A stretch of 64,000 nt of DNA from NCBI RefSeq assembly GCF_003955715.1, contig NZ_CP034463.1, positions 1,550,001 to 1,614,000 on the forward strand. Direction: 5' to 3'. A program made the translations under genes and the position numbers. Below are positions 27,465-36,400 of this stretch, piece by piece. Position 1 is the stretch's first letter. Each line of letters begins with the position of its first letter. This DNA is from Streptomyces aquilus. GTDB taxonomy: Bacteria > Actinomycetota > Actinomycetes > Streptomycetales > Streptomycetaceae. Below the pieces are notes generated by a model. It was not told where the DNA came from, searched no databases, and worked only from the letters and a program-made list of their open reading frames with translations.

Positions 27465-27524
27465 CCTGCTCATCAGATGCTTGTTCATGCAAGATATAGC
27501 GAGCTTTCGAGCAGGATCAAGCAT
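27465..27524. promoter_or_regulatory. Nested inverted repeats upstream of the SIS and DeoR genes
   Basis: Two nested arm pairs in the divergent region: CCTGCTC (27465-27471) with GAGCAGG (27509-27515), and ATGCTTG (27477-27483) with CAAGCAT (27518-27524). The centre is AT-rich (AAGATATAGC). Likely operators of the DeoR protein encoded at 27584. Confidence 0.45.
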
Positions 27525-27583
27525 TCGGGCGGCCGCGTGGGGTGCGCTAGGGTCGCCGGGTGATCGAGGATGGGAGAGTGCGC

Positions 27584-28363
27584 ATGTCCCGCGACGCCCG
27601 CTGGAAGGCGCTACTGGAACTGCTCGTCGAGCGCGGCCGGCTGGAGGTCGAGGAGGCCGCCGCCGAGCTGGAGGTCTCGGCGGCGACGATCCGGCGCGAC
27701 TTCGACCAGCTGGCCGAGCAGCAGATGCTCGTGCGCACGCGGGGCGGGGCGGTCGTGCACGGGGTGTCGTACGAGCTGCCGCTGCGGTACAAGACCGCCC
27801 GGCACGCCTCCGAGAAGCAGCGCATCGCCAAGGCGGTCGCCGATCTCCTCGCACCCGGCGAGGCCGTGGGGCTCACCGGCGGTACGACCACCACGGAGGT
27901 GGCGCGCGCCCTGGCCGTGCGCAGCGACCTGGCGTCCGGCTCGCCCGCGCTGACCGTGGTCACCAACGCGCTCAACATCGCCAACGAGCTGGCCGTACGC
28001 CCCCAGTTCAAGATCGTCGTGACCGGTGGGGTCGCGCGGGCGCAGTCGTACGAGCTCATCGGGCCGCTCGCGGACGGGGTGCTGAGCCAGATCACTCTCG
28101 ATGTGGCCGTGCTCGGTGTGGTCGCCTTCGACGTCACGCACGGGGCCGCCGCGGCCGACGAGGCGGAGGCGGCGATCAACCGGCTGCTGTGCGAGCGGGC
28201 CGAGCGGGTGGTCGTGGCCGCCGACTCCAGCAAGCTGGGGCAGCGGGCGTTCGCCCGGATCTGCGCGGCCGAGTCGGTGGACATCCTGGTCACGGACACG
28301 GCCGTGGGCGCGGAGACGGTACGGCGCTTCGAGGAGGCGGGGGTCAGGGTGGTCGCGGTCTGA
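27584..28363 (+). CDS. DeoR-family sugar-operon repressor
   Basis: 259 residues: an N-terminal DeoR winged HTH (about 5-60, LEVEEAAAELEVSAATIRRDFDQL by position 20-43) and a C-terminal phosphosugar-sensing domain (about 75-250) with the GLTGGTTTTEVARAL and AADSSKLGQRAF signatures. The ATG at 27584 (GGGAGAG upstream) is favoured over GTG 27560. It is divergent from the SIS-aldolase operon, which it probably represses until a sugar phosphate accumulates. The 3' end enters a 37-bp tandem repeat. Confidence 0.88.
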   Translation: MSRDARWKALLELLVERGRLEVEEAAAELEVSAATIRRDFDQLAEQQMLVRTRGGAVVHGVSYELPLRYKTARHASEKQRIAKAVADLLAPGEAVGLTGGTTTTEVARALAVRSDLASGSPALTVVTNALNIANELAVRPQFKIVVTGGVARAQSYELIGPLADGVLSQITLDVAVLGVVAFDVTHGAAAADEAEAAINRLLCERAERVVVAADSSKLGQRAFARICAAESVDILVTDTAVGAETVRRFEEAGVRVVAV

Positions 28364-28472
28364 GACCGCCGGCGAAGATCCGCGCATCCCGCCGGTCCGA
28401 GACGGCCGGCGACGATCCCCGCACTCCGCCGGTCCGACGTGGCCGACGAAGATCCCCGCACCGCGCCGTCCG
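28362..28472. repeat. Three imperfect 37-bp tandem repeats
   Basis: Units start at 28362, 28399 and 28436 with consensus start GASRCSGCCGRCGAMGATCC and GC-rich ends. The first unit begins inside the deoR stop codon. The array fills most of the gap before the GH15 gene. Copies are diverged at several positions. Confidence 0.75.
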
Positions 28473-28531
28473 GCTCGTTCCGGGCACCGGCGCCACCGGA
28501 TCGACCTAGGCTGGGTGCCATGGAGGCTGCC

Positions 28532-30358
28532 ATGAGCGGACCATCGACCAACCGGCCCGACCAGCCGTATCTGCCGATCGCCGAGCACGGTCTCATCGGC
28601 GATCTGCGCAGCGTGGCCCTGGTGGGCACGGACGGCACCATCGACTGGTACTGCTGCCCGTCCTTCGACGCGCCGAGCGTGTTCGCGGCGATCCTGGACT
28701 CGGAACGGGGCGGCGCGTTCGAGCTGGCGGCGTCGGTGCCGGCCCGGACCAAGCAGTTCTACTTCCCCGACACCAACGTCCTGATCACCCGCTTCTTCAC
28801 CGAGGACGGGGTCGGCGAGGTCCAGGACTTCATGCCCGTCGACGGCGAGAAGGCCGAGGTGGAGCGGCACCGGCTGATCCGGCGGGTGGTGTGCGTACGG
28901 GGTTCGATTCCGTTCCGGACCCGGGTCGCCCCGCGCTTCGACTACGGCCGGCAGCAGCACCGGCTGCGTATGGTCGGCGACGTGGCGGTCTTCGAGTCCG
29001 ACCAGCTGTCGCTGAGCCTGACCGCGACCGTGCCGCTGGAGACGGACGGTCTGGACGCGCGCGCCGACTTCAAGCTCGCGGAGGGCGAGTCGGCGGTGTT
29101 CGCGCTGGACCAGGTCGGCGGGGACGTGTCGCCGCGCCGATGCGCGCGGACCGAGGCCGAGGAGCAGTTCGCGACCACGGTCGCCTACTGGCGGCGCTGG
29201 CTGTCGCAGTCCAAGTACCGGGGCCGCTGGCGGGAGATGGTGCACCGCTCGGCCCTCACCCTCAAGCTCCTCACCTACGCGCCGACCGGCGCGATCGTCG
29301 CCGCGCCGACCACGAGCCTGCCCGAGCAGCTGGGCGGCGAACGCAACTGGGACTACCGGTACGTGTGGGTGCGCGACGCCGCGTTCTGCGTCTACGCGCT
29401 GCTGCGCCTCGGCTTCACCGAGGAGGCCGAGGCGTTCATGAACTTCGTGACCAAGCACGTCAGTCCGGGCGACGGCAAACCCTCCGGGCCGTTGCAGATC
29501 ATGTACGGCATCGACGGCCGCACCGACCTCACCGAGTCCGAACTCCCGCACCTGGAAGGGCATCAGGGCTCCGCGCCGGTCCGGATCGGCAACGCGGCCT
29601 CCGACCAGCTCCAACTCGACATCTACGGCGCCCTGATCGACTCCATCTACCTCTACGACAAGTGGGCCAAGCCGATCTCCAGCGCCCAGTGGGACGACGT
29701 GTGCGCCCTGGTCGAGTGGGTGTGCGCGCACTGGGACCAGCCCGACGAGGGCATCTGGGAGACGCGCGGCGGCCGGAAGAACTTCCTGTACTCGCGCCTG
29801 ATGTGCTGGGTGGCGATCGAGCGGGCGATCCGCATGGCCAACCGCCGTGGCCTGCCCGCCGATCTGCCCCGCTGGCTGGAGTGCCGGGACACCATCTACC
29901 GGCGGATCATGAGCCGGGGCTGGTCGGAGGCACGCCAGGCGTTCGTGCAGCACGAGGACGGCGACGTGCTGGACGCGGCCGTGCTGATGATGCCGCTGTC
30001 GAAGTTCATCGCACCGACCGACCCCAAGTGGCTGTCCACGCTGGACGCGTTGACCCAGGAGCTGGTCTCCGACTCGCTGGTCTACCGCTACGACCCGCTG
30101 GCCAGCCCGGACGGACTGCGCGGCGACGAGGGCACGTTCTCGATCTGCTCGTTCTGGTACGTCGAGGCGATGGTGCACGCCGGCCGGGTCGACGAGGCAC
30201 GGCTCGCCTTCGAGAAGATGCTGACGTACGCCAACCATCTCGGCCTGTACGCCGAGGAGATCAGCCACACCGGTGAGCAACAGGGCAATTTCCCGCAGGC
30301 GTTCACCCATCTCGCGCTGATCAGCGCGGCGTTCAACTTGGACCGGGCGCTGGGCTGA
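28532..30358 (+). CDS. GH15 glucoamylase/trehalase-like glycoside hydrolase
   Basis: 608-residue cytosolic GH15 protein. The N-terminal beta domain (about 15-225) opens with [27 protein letters not shown] (position 13-39). The (alpha/alpha)6 domain follows, with [15 protein letters not shown] near 272, acid Glu in [14 protein letters not shown] near 408 and a second Glu candidate in YAEEIS near 575. Family members hydrolyse glucoamylase- or trehalose-type substrates. The ATG at 28532 with GGAGG is chosen over ATG 28520. No signal peptide. Its end overlaps convergent cchK by 26 bp. Confidence 0.87.
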   Translation: MSGPSTNRPDQPYLPIAEHGLIGDLRSVALVGTDGTIDWYCCPSFDAPSVFAAILDSERGGAFELAASVPARTKQFYFPDTNVLITRFFTEDGVGEVQDFMPVDGEKAEVERHRLIRRVVCVRGSIPFRTRVAPRFDYGRQQHRLRMVGDVAVFESDQLSLSLTATVPLETDGLDARADFKLAEGESAVFALDQVGGDVSPRRCARTEAEEQFATTVAYWRRWLSQSKYRGRWREMVHRSALTLKLLTYAPTGAIVAAPTTSLPEQLGGERNWDYRYVWVRDAAFCVYALLRLGFTEEAEAFMNFVTKHVSPGDGKPSGPLQIMYGIDGRTDLTESELPHLEGHQGSAPVRIGNAASDQLQLDIYGALIDSIYLYDKWAKPISSAQWDDVCALVEWVCAHWDQPDEGIWETRGGRKNFLYSRLMCWVAIERAIRMANRRGLPADLPRWLECRDTIYRRIMSRGWSEARQAFVQHEDGDVLDAAVLMMPLSKFIAPTDPKWLSTLDALTQELVSDSLVYRYDPLASPDGLRGDEGTFSICSFWYVEAMVHAGRVDEARLAFEKMLTYANHLGLYAEEISHTGEQQGNFPQAFTHLALISAAFNLDRALG

Positions 30359-30551
30359 ACAGGGACCTGGGGCGCAGGTCCGTCCAGTTGGTCTCGACAT
30401 AGGCCAGGCAGGCGTCCCGGGTGTTCTCCTCGAAGACGACCGTCCAGCCGCCGGGGACCTCGGCGAACGAGGGCCAGAGCGAGTGCTGGCCCTCGTCGTT
30501 CACCAGGACCAGGAAACGGCCTTCGGTGTCGTCGAACGGGTTGGTGCTCAT
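30333..30551 (-). CDS. cchK: MbtH-like NRPS chaperone of the coelichelin cluster
   Basis: 72-residue MbtH protein with all hallmark residues: NPFDD (4-8), [13 protein letters not shown] (24-36) and the C-terminal WTDLRP. MbtH proteins bind NRPS adenylation domains and are needed for their folding or activity, here presumably CchH. It marks one edge of the cluster and overlaps the 3' end of the GH15 gene by 26 bp. A near-perfect iron box lies 28 bp upstream, shared with cchJ. Confidence 0.95.
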   Translation of the reverse strand: MSTNPFDDTEGRFLVLVNDEGQHSLWPSFAEVPGGWTVVFEENTRDACLAYVETNWTDLRPRSLFSPAPGPS

Positions 30552-30578
30552 GTCGAGTACCTCCTGCGGACGTCAACA

Positions 30579-30597
30579 TTAGGTTAGGCTCGCCTAA
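30579..30597. promoter_or_regulatory. Iron box between cchK and cchJ
   Basis: TTAGGTTAGGCTCGCCTAA agrees at 17 of 19 positions with the IdeR/DmdR consensus (TTAGGTTAGGCTAACCTAA). It lies in the divergent region, so iron-loaded DmdR would shut off both genes. Confidence 0.92.
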
Positions 30598-30644
30598 TTG
30601 GATCGAGCCTAGCTTTTCGCGTTCTCGCCGACAAGGAGTCGCCC

Positions 30645-31733
30645 ATGGCCCAGCGGACCCTCGGCTTCGGCGAGTTCGGGCTGTCGGGCGAGCCCGGGTC
30701 CGAGGCGTTCTGGGCGAAGGCGAGAGGGCCGCTCTCGGTGCCCTCCGGTGACGGCGGATGGGTGACCTTGTTCCTTTGGCGCGGGTCCGAGGCGAGCGTC
30801 GGCTTCGAGAGCTGGTCGGACCGGGTGGCGTTGCGCCGGTGGGGCGACACGGACTGCTGGTACGCCGAGGTGCGCATGCCCGAACGACTGCGGGTCACCT
30901 ACCAGTTCCTCGTCGAGGGCACCGCGTACGCCGACCCGTTCAACCCGGCGGGCGCGGGCGGCGACCGGTCCATCGCGGCCACGCCGGACGCCCCGCCCCA
31001 GCCGCACTGGCCCGACCTCGGCGCCGACGACGTCCTGCCGCTGCCCCGCACCCGGCTGCGCTGGGCCGGGGAACGCCTCGGTGGGCGCCGTACCGTACGG
31101 GTCCATCCGGTGGGCGGCGGCGGGCCGTTGGTGCTGCTGCTGGACGGCGACGACTGGCTGCATCTGCAACCGGCCATGACCGCCTTCGAGTCGGCGTTCG
31201 CCAGTGGTGACATGCCTCCCGTCACACTGGTCTTCCTTCCGGCCAAGGACCGGAGGACCGAGTACGCGTGCCGGCCCGAGCTGTGGCAGGCCGTACGGGA
31301 CGAACTGCTGCCGCTCGTCGCGGAGTCGGGCGTGCCGGGCGACCCGGAGCGGCTGGTGGTCGCCGGGCAGAGCCTCGGCGGGCTCAGCGCCCTGTACGCG
31401 GCGCTGGAGTTCCCCGAGCTGGTGTCGCACGTCGCCTGTCAGTCGGGCTCGTTCTGGTGGACGCCGGGTGCGATGGAGTCGGCGGATCCGTTCGGCGGCC
31501 CGGTGGGCGGCAGCATCGCCGAGCGCCTGCACGGGCTTCCCGATCTGTCCGGGCTGCGGGTCGCCTTCGACGTGGGCGAGCACGAGACGCCGATGCTGCC
31601 GCACTGCTCCCTCGTCGAGTCCCTCGCCGAGCGGTGCGGCGCCACCGTACGGGTCTCACGGTCGCCTTCGGAGCACGACCGCGCCGGGTGGCGGCACGCG
31701 CTGCTCAGGGATGTCGCCTGGGCGCTGGGCTGA
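30645..31733 (+). CDS. cchJ: Siderophore esterase / alpha-beta hydrolase of coelichelin cluster
   Basis: 362-residue enterochelin-esterase-like protein: an N-terminal immunoglobulin-like domain (about 20-130) and a C-terminal alpha/beta-hydrolase domain with nucleophile Ser in VVAGQSLGGLSALYAALEFP near residue 248 (given by its motif GQSLGG), an Asp/Glu in DVGEHETP and His in SPSEHDRAGWRHAL. Fes/IroD relatives hydrolyse ferric siderophores to free iron. In this cluster it has also been considered for releasing the NRPS product, because CchH has no thioesterase. No signal peptide, hence cytosolic. Confidence 0.9.
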   Translation: MAQRTLGFGEFGLSGEPGSEAFWAKARGPLSVPSGDGGWVTLFLWRGSEASVGFESWSDRVALRRWGDTDCWYAEVRMPERLRVTYQFLVEGTAYADPFNPAGAGGDRSIAATPDAPPQPHWPDLGADDVLPLPRTRLRWAGERLGGRRTVRVHPVGGGGPLVLLLDGDDWLHLQPAMTAFESAFASGDMPPVTLVFLPAKDRRTEYACRPELWQAVRDELLPLVAESGVPGDPERLVVAGQSLGGLSALYAALEFPELVSHVACQSGSFWWTPGAMESADPFGGPVGGSIAERLHGLPDLSGLRVAFDVGEHETPMLPHCSLVESLAERCGATVRVSRSPSEHDRAGWRHALLRDVAWALG

Positions 31734-31760
31734 CGGGACGGCGCACATTGACGGACCCGG

Positions 31761-33485
31761 TCAGCGCGCCACCGCCGCGCAGTAACCCGCGTCCGTAGCC
31801 AGCAAGTCGCGGTGGGTGCCCTCGGCCGTGATCACACCGCCGTCCAGGACGAGGACGCGGTCGGCGGCGTCCAGCAGGGCGGGGCTGCTGGTGATGACGA
31901 GGGTGGTCCGACCGCGGCGGAGCCTGGTGATGTTGCGGGCGATGAGCTGTTCGGTGACCGCGTCGACGGCGGTCGTGGGGTCGTGCAGCACCAGGATGTC
32001 GGAGTCGGCGGCCAACGCGCGGGCCAGGGACAGGCGTTGGCGCTGTCCGCCGGACAGGTTCGCGCCCCGGTCGCGGACGGCGTGGTCGAGACCCTCGCGG
32101 TGCAGCGCGACGACATCGGTCAGCAGGGACGCCTCGACGGCCTCCGCGACGGTGCGGCTGCTGCCCGAGGGGTCGATGTTGGTGCGGAGGGTGCCCGCGA
32201 AGATCTCGCCGTCGTACGGGTTCACCAGCATGTGTTCGCGGACCGCCTCGACGGACAGCTCCGCCAGCTCCCGTCCGCCGAGCCGGACCGCCCCCTCGTA
32301 GGCGTCGGGCGGGACGCGCACGGCCAGGACGGCCGCGAGGTCGGCGGCGGCCCGCGGCTGGTAGGCGGTGATCGCGACGAACTCGCCCGCCGCCACACGG
32401 AACTTCGGCTTGCGCAGGGTCCCGTGCCGGACGCAGTCGATCTCCACGTCAGCGCCCGCTGAAGGGCGTTCGGAGCCCGGCGTGGTCACCGGCGGCGCGG
32501 TCAGCACCAGCGCCATCCGCTCGGCCGAGGCGCGCGCGATCATCACGTACTTGGGCATCTCGGAGAAGAGTTTGAGCGGTTCGATGATGAACTGCGCGAG
32601 CCCCACGGCCATGACGAGCTCGCCGACCGTGATGCGGCCCTCGAAGGCCAGCCAGCCCGCCGTCAGGGTCACGGCGGCGGCCAGGAGTGCGTTGAGGGCC
32701 AGGGCGGCGCCCGCGTAGGCGCCGTTGACCTTGGCGACGGTGATCGCCTGGTGTCTGGCCTCGGTGCTGACCGTGCGGTACGACGCGAACGCCGCGTGGT
32801 TGCCGCCGAAGCCGTGCAGCGGACGCAGGCCGGTGATCAGGTCGGCCACCTTCGCACCGGCCCGCGCGACCCGGGCCTGCTGCTCCTGGGTGCTGTCGCC
32901 GATCCGCTGGGACAGGACGCTGAGGATCGACAGGATGGCGACGGTTCCCACGATCACCAGCAGGCCCAGCCTGAGGTCCGCCAGGCCCAGTGCGACGGCG
33001 GCGACCAGCACCGCGACCAGCGAGCTGATCAGCAACGGCACCACCTCGATGATGTCGGCGGTCTGGTCGGCGTCCTCGGTGGCGATGGTCAGCACTTCGC
33101 CGGACTTGAGGTCGACGTCCCGGGCCACCGGCTGGAGTCCGCAGGCGGCGACCCGTACCCGCCAGCGGTGGGCCTCGGTCGTGTTGGCCTTCTGCAGGAC
33201 ACGCATCCCGAACCGCCAGGACAGCGAGACGGTCGTGACGATCACGGCCAGCGCGGCGATCGACAGGCCGAGCGCGCGGGGGCTGCGGTCCCGCAGGGTG
33301 TGCTCGACGATGAGGCCCAGCGCGATCGGGAACGCCGTCTCGCCGGCCTGGTACAGGCCCATGAGGACGGTGCCCCCGACCATGGCGCCGGTGTTGCGGC
33401 GCAGGGCGATGCGGAGGATGTCGGCCCCGGAGCGGGGCACTCGCGCGTCAGGAGCGGTCATCGAGTCGGTCATCAAGTCGGTCAT
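31761..33485 (-). CDS. cchI: ABC exporter half-transporter with degenerate ATPase site
   Basis: 574 residues: six-helix membrane domain (about 25-315) and nucleotide-binding domain (about 345-574), a siderophore exporter half. The signature [14 protein letters not shown] is canonical. Other catalytic motifs are lost: Walker A is replaced by [12 protein letters not shown], the Walker B Asp by His ([12 protein letters not shown]), the Q-loop Gln by Asn (LVNPYDG) and the H-loop His by Ser (VITSSPALL). Three in-frame ATGs (33485, 33473, 33461) come from a 12-bp repeat; none has a ribosome site, so coupling to cchH (38-bp overlap) is likely. It probably pairs with CchG. Confidence 0.93.
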   Translation of the reverse strand: MTDLMTDSMTAPDARVPRSGADILRIALRRNTGAMVGGTVLMGLYQAGETAFPIALGLIVEHTLRDRSPRALGLSIAALAVIVTTVSLSWRFGMRVLQKANTTEAHRWRVRVAACGLQPVARDVDLKSGEVLTIATEDADQTADIIEVVPLLISSLVAVLVAAVALGLADLRLGLLVIVGTVAILSILSVLSQRIGDSTQEQQARVARAGAKVADLITGLRPLHGFGGNHAAFASYRTVSTEARHQAITVAKVNGAYAGAALALNALLAAAVTLTAGWLAFEGRITVGELVMAVGLAQFIIEPLKLFSEMPKYVMIARASAERMALVLTAPPVTTPGSERPSAGADVEIDCVRHGTLRKPKFRVAAGEFVAITAYQPRAAADLAAVLAVRVPPDAYEGAVRLGGRELAELSVEAVREHMLVNPYDGEIFAGTLRTNIDPSGSSRTVAEAVEASLLTDVVALHREGLDHAVRDRGANLSGGQRQRLSLARALAADSDILVLHDPTTAVDAVTEQLIARNITRLRRGRTTLVITSSPALLDAADRVLVLDGGVITAEGTHRDLLATDAGYCAAVAR

Positions 33486-36400
33486 CGAGGTGACGGGCCA
33501 TCGCTTCCGGGGTCCGCAGGGTGAACAGGTCTCGGACGGTGATGACGGGGCCGAACTCGCGGCGGAGCAGGCCGACCAGCCGCACCGCCAGCATGGAGTG
33601 TCCGCCCAGGGACACGAAGTCCCCCTCCGCGCTCACCTCGTCGTCGTCCAGGTCCAGTGCCTCGGCGAAGTACGCGCACACCACGCTCTCGGTCGCGGTC
33701 CGCGGCCCCCGCTCCCCCGCCGTGGTGAGTGCGCCCAGCGGTCTGGCCTCCGGGAGCGCCTTGGTGTCGGCCTTCCCGTTGACGGTCAGCGGGATGCTGT
33801 CGACCCGGGCGTAGTGCGTGGGGCGCAGGAAGTCCGGCAGCCCCGCGCCCACTTCGGCGGCGACGGTGGCCAACTCGGCTCCCTCCAGCACCAGATAGGC
33901 CGCCAGCCGATGGGCGCCGTCGACCTGCGGATCGGCCTGGGCGACGGCGGCGACGAATCGCACCGCGGGGTGAGCCGCGAACGCGGCCTCGACCTCCCCG
34001 AGTTCGACGCGATGGCCGCGGATCTTGACCTGCTGGTCGGTGCGGCCGAGGTACATCAGGTTGCCGTCCGGACGCCGGACGACGAGGTCGCCGGTGCGGT
34101 ACATGCGTTCGCCGGGGGCACCGAACGGGCAGGCCACGAACCGGTGGGCGGTCTGGCCGGGTTGACCGAGGTAGCCGCGGGCGATGCCGATGCCCGACAC
34201 GTACAGCTCGCCGGGCACGCCGTCCGGGAGGGGCCGCAGCCAGGGGTCGAGGACATACACATCGGTGTTGTCGATGGCCACGCCCACCACCGGGTCCTGG
34301 CACTCGAACGTGCCGACGCCGAGCGTGTTGATGGTGTACTCGGTGGGCCCGTACAGGTTGTAGCCGACCGTGCCCTCGGTGTCGGCGAGCCGCTGCCACA
34401 GCGTGGGCGTGACGGCCTCGCCACCCAGCAGCACCAGCGGCGGCCGCCGGTCCGGGTCGTCCAACAGGCCCTCGGCGATGAGCTGTTGGGCGTAGGTCGG
34501 GGTGACGTTGATGACGTCGATGGAGTGTTCCAGGCAGTACGCGACGAGCCGGGGCGCGTCCCGGCGCAACTCCTCGTCGCAGATGTGCACTTCATGCCCG
34601 TCGGCGAGCCACAGCAGCTCCTCCCACGACATGTCGAACGCGAACGACACGGTGTGCGCGACGCGGAAGACGCGGTGGCCGTGCTCGGCCAGCACCGGTT
34701 CGAAGATGCGGCGCTGATGGTTGACCAGCATGTTGGTGAGTCCGGCGTACTCGGTGACGACGCCCTTGGGTTTTCCGGTCGAGCCGGAGGTGTAGATCGT
34801 GTACGCCGGGTGCCGCAGCCGGTCGGGGTCGTCGGGGGCGAAGGTCACGTACGGTTCGGCGGCGGGCAGCGGCCGGTCCAGCTCGACGAGTTCACCGGTC
34901 AGGCGGGGTGCCACCGGGCTCACGGTGAGGATCACGTCCGGGCGGGCGTCCTCGACGATCGCCGCGATCCGTTCGTCCGGGTGGTCCAGTTCCAGCGGCA
35001 CATAGGCGGCACCGGTGCGCAGTACGGCGAACAGGGCCACGATCGAATCGAGTGAGCGGGGCACGGCGATCCCCACGGTCCGCTCCGGGCCGATGCCGCG
35101 CCCGGCGAGCACTCCGGCCACGGCCCGGCTGCGGTCCCGTAGTCCCCCGAAAGTCATCCGCCGGCCGTGGGCGACGAGCGCCACCCGGTCCGGATCACGG
35201 TCCGCCGCCTGGTCGAACCGGTCGACGACGGTGTCCGTGCCGACGTCCGTCCGCATCCCGGGCACCGGAACCGGTCCCAGCCCCGGCAGCGCACCGACCG
35301 GCCCGGTCGAGCGGGCCACGTCCGCCAGCACCCGCAGATAGTCGTCGAGCAGCCGCCGGGCACCGGCCGGGTCCCCGTCGCGGTGCTCCAGCTTGACCGT
35401 GAGCCGGTCGCCGGGCGTGACGACCCAGGTGTACGGGTAGTGCGTGGAGTCGTCGGCCTGCACCGAGGTGATGCCGTGCCGGGCGTTCATCGTGGCGAAG
35501 GCGTCCAGGTCGAGGAAGTTCTGCCACACGAACAGGTTGTCGAAGAGGGTGTCGTGGCCGCCGGCCCGCTGGATCTCGCCCAGCCCGAGGTGCTCGTGCT
35601 CCATCGCCGCGACCCGGGCCGCCTGCACCCCCGCGAGGTACTCCTGGACCGTGTCGCCGGGCCGGGCCCGCGTCCACATCGGCACGGTGTTGAGCAGCAC
35701 GCCGACGACGTCCTCCAGTCCCTCCCCCTCCCGCCCGGAGACGGTCACCCCGAACACGGCGTCGCCACGCCCCGTGCGGGCGCCCAGCAGCAGCCCGAAC
35801 GCCCCGGTCAGCACCGAGTTGAGCGTGACCCCGTGCGCCTTCGCCGCGTCCCGCAACAGCTCCGACAGTTCGGTGGAGACGGTGTGCACGAGGGTGCCCG
35901 GCAGGTCGTCGGTCAGCGTCGGTGCCGGCCCGGCGAGCAGGGTCGGGCCGGGCAGGGCCGCCAGGTGCTCGGCCCAGAAGCGTTCGGACACGGCGGTGTC
36001 CTTGGCGTCGAGCGCTCTGGCGTGCTCCTCGAAGCTCGGCAGGGCGGGCACTGGTTCCGCCAACTCGCCTGCGCCAAATGCCTCGTAGGCGTCGAAGAGG
36101 TCCCGCAGCACGATCTCGCGGGACCAGCCGTCCCACAGCAGCAGGTGGTAGCTGAGGAGCAGCCCGTCCCGCCCGCCGGGCAGCCGGACCACCGTCAGCC
36201 GGATCAGCGGGGGCTCACCGGGGTCGAAGCCGGTGTCCCGGTCGCGGGCGCGCAGGGCGTCGACCTCGGCTTCCGTGGACAGCTCGACCGTACGGACACC
36301 GACCCGGCGCCCGGCCTTGAGGACCTGCACCGGGTTGCCGTCGTCACCGACGGTGAACCCCGCGCCCACGACCGGGTGGCGGGCGATGACGTGGGCCATC

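Noticed and set aside
28362..28472. 37-bp repeats considered as a CRISPR array
   Set aside because: Repeats are head to tail without spacers and no cas gene is in the window.
27611..30400. 929-codon open frame on the minus strand
   Set aside because: Lies opposite the DeoR and GH15 genes, which have intact motifs; codon-position GC explains the open frame.
33448..33485. Frameshift or assembly error suspected at the cchH-cchI junction because the frames overlap by 38 bp
   Set aside because: Both proteins are complete, and the overlap is explained by a clean 12-bp repeat read in two frames.
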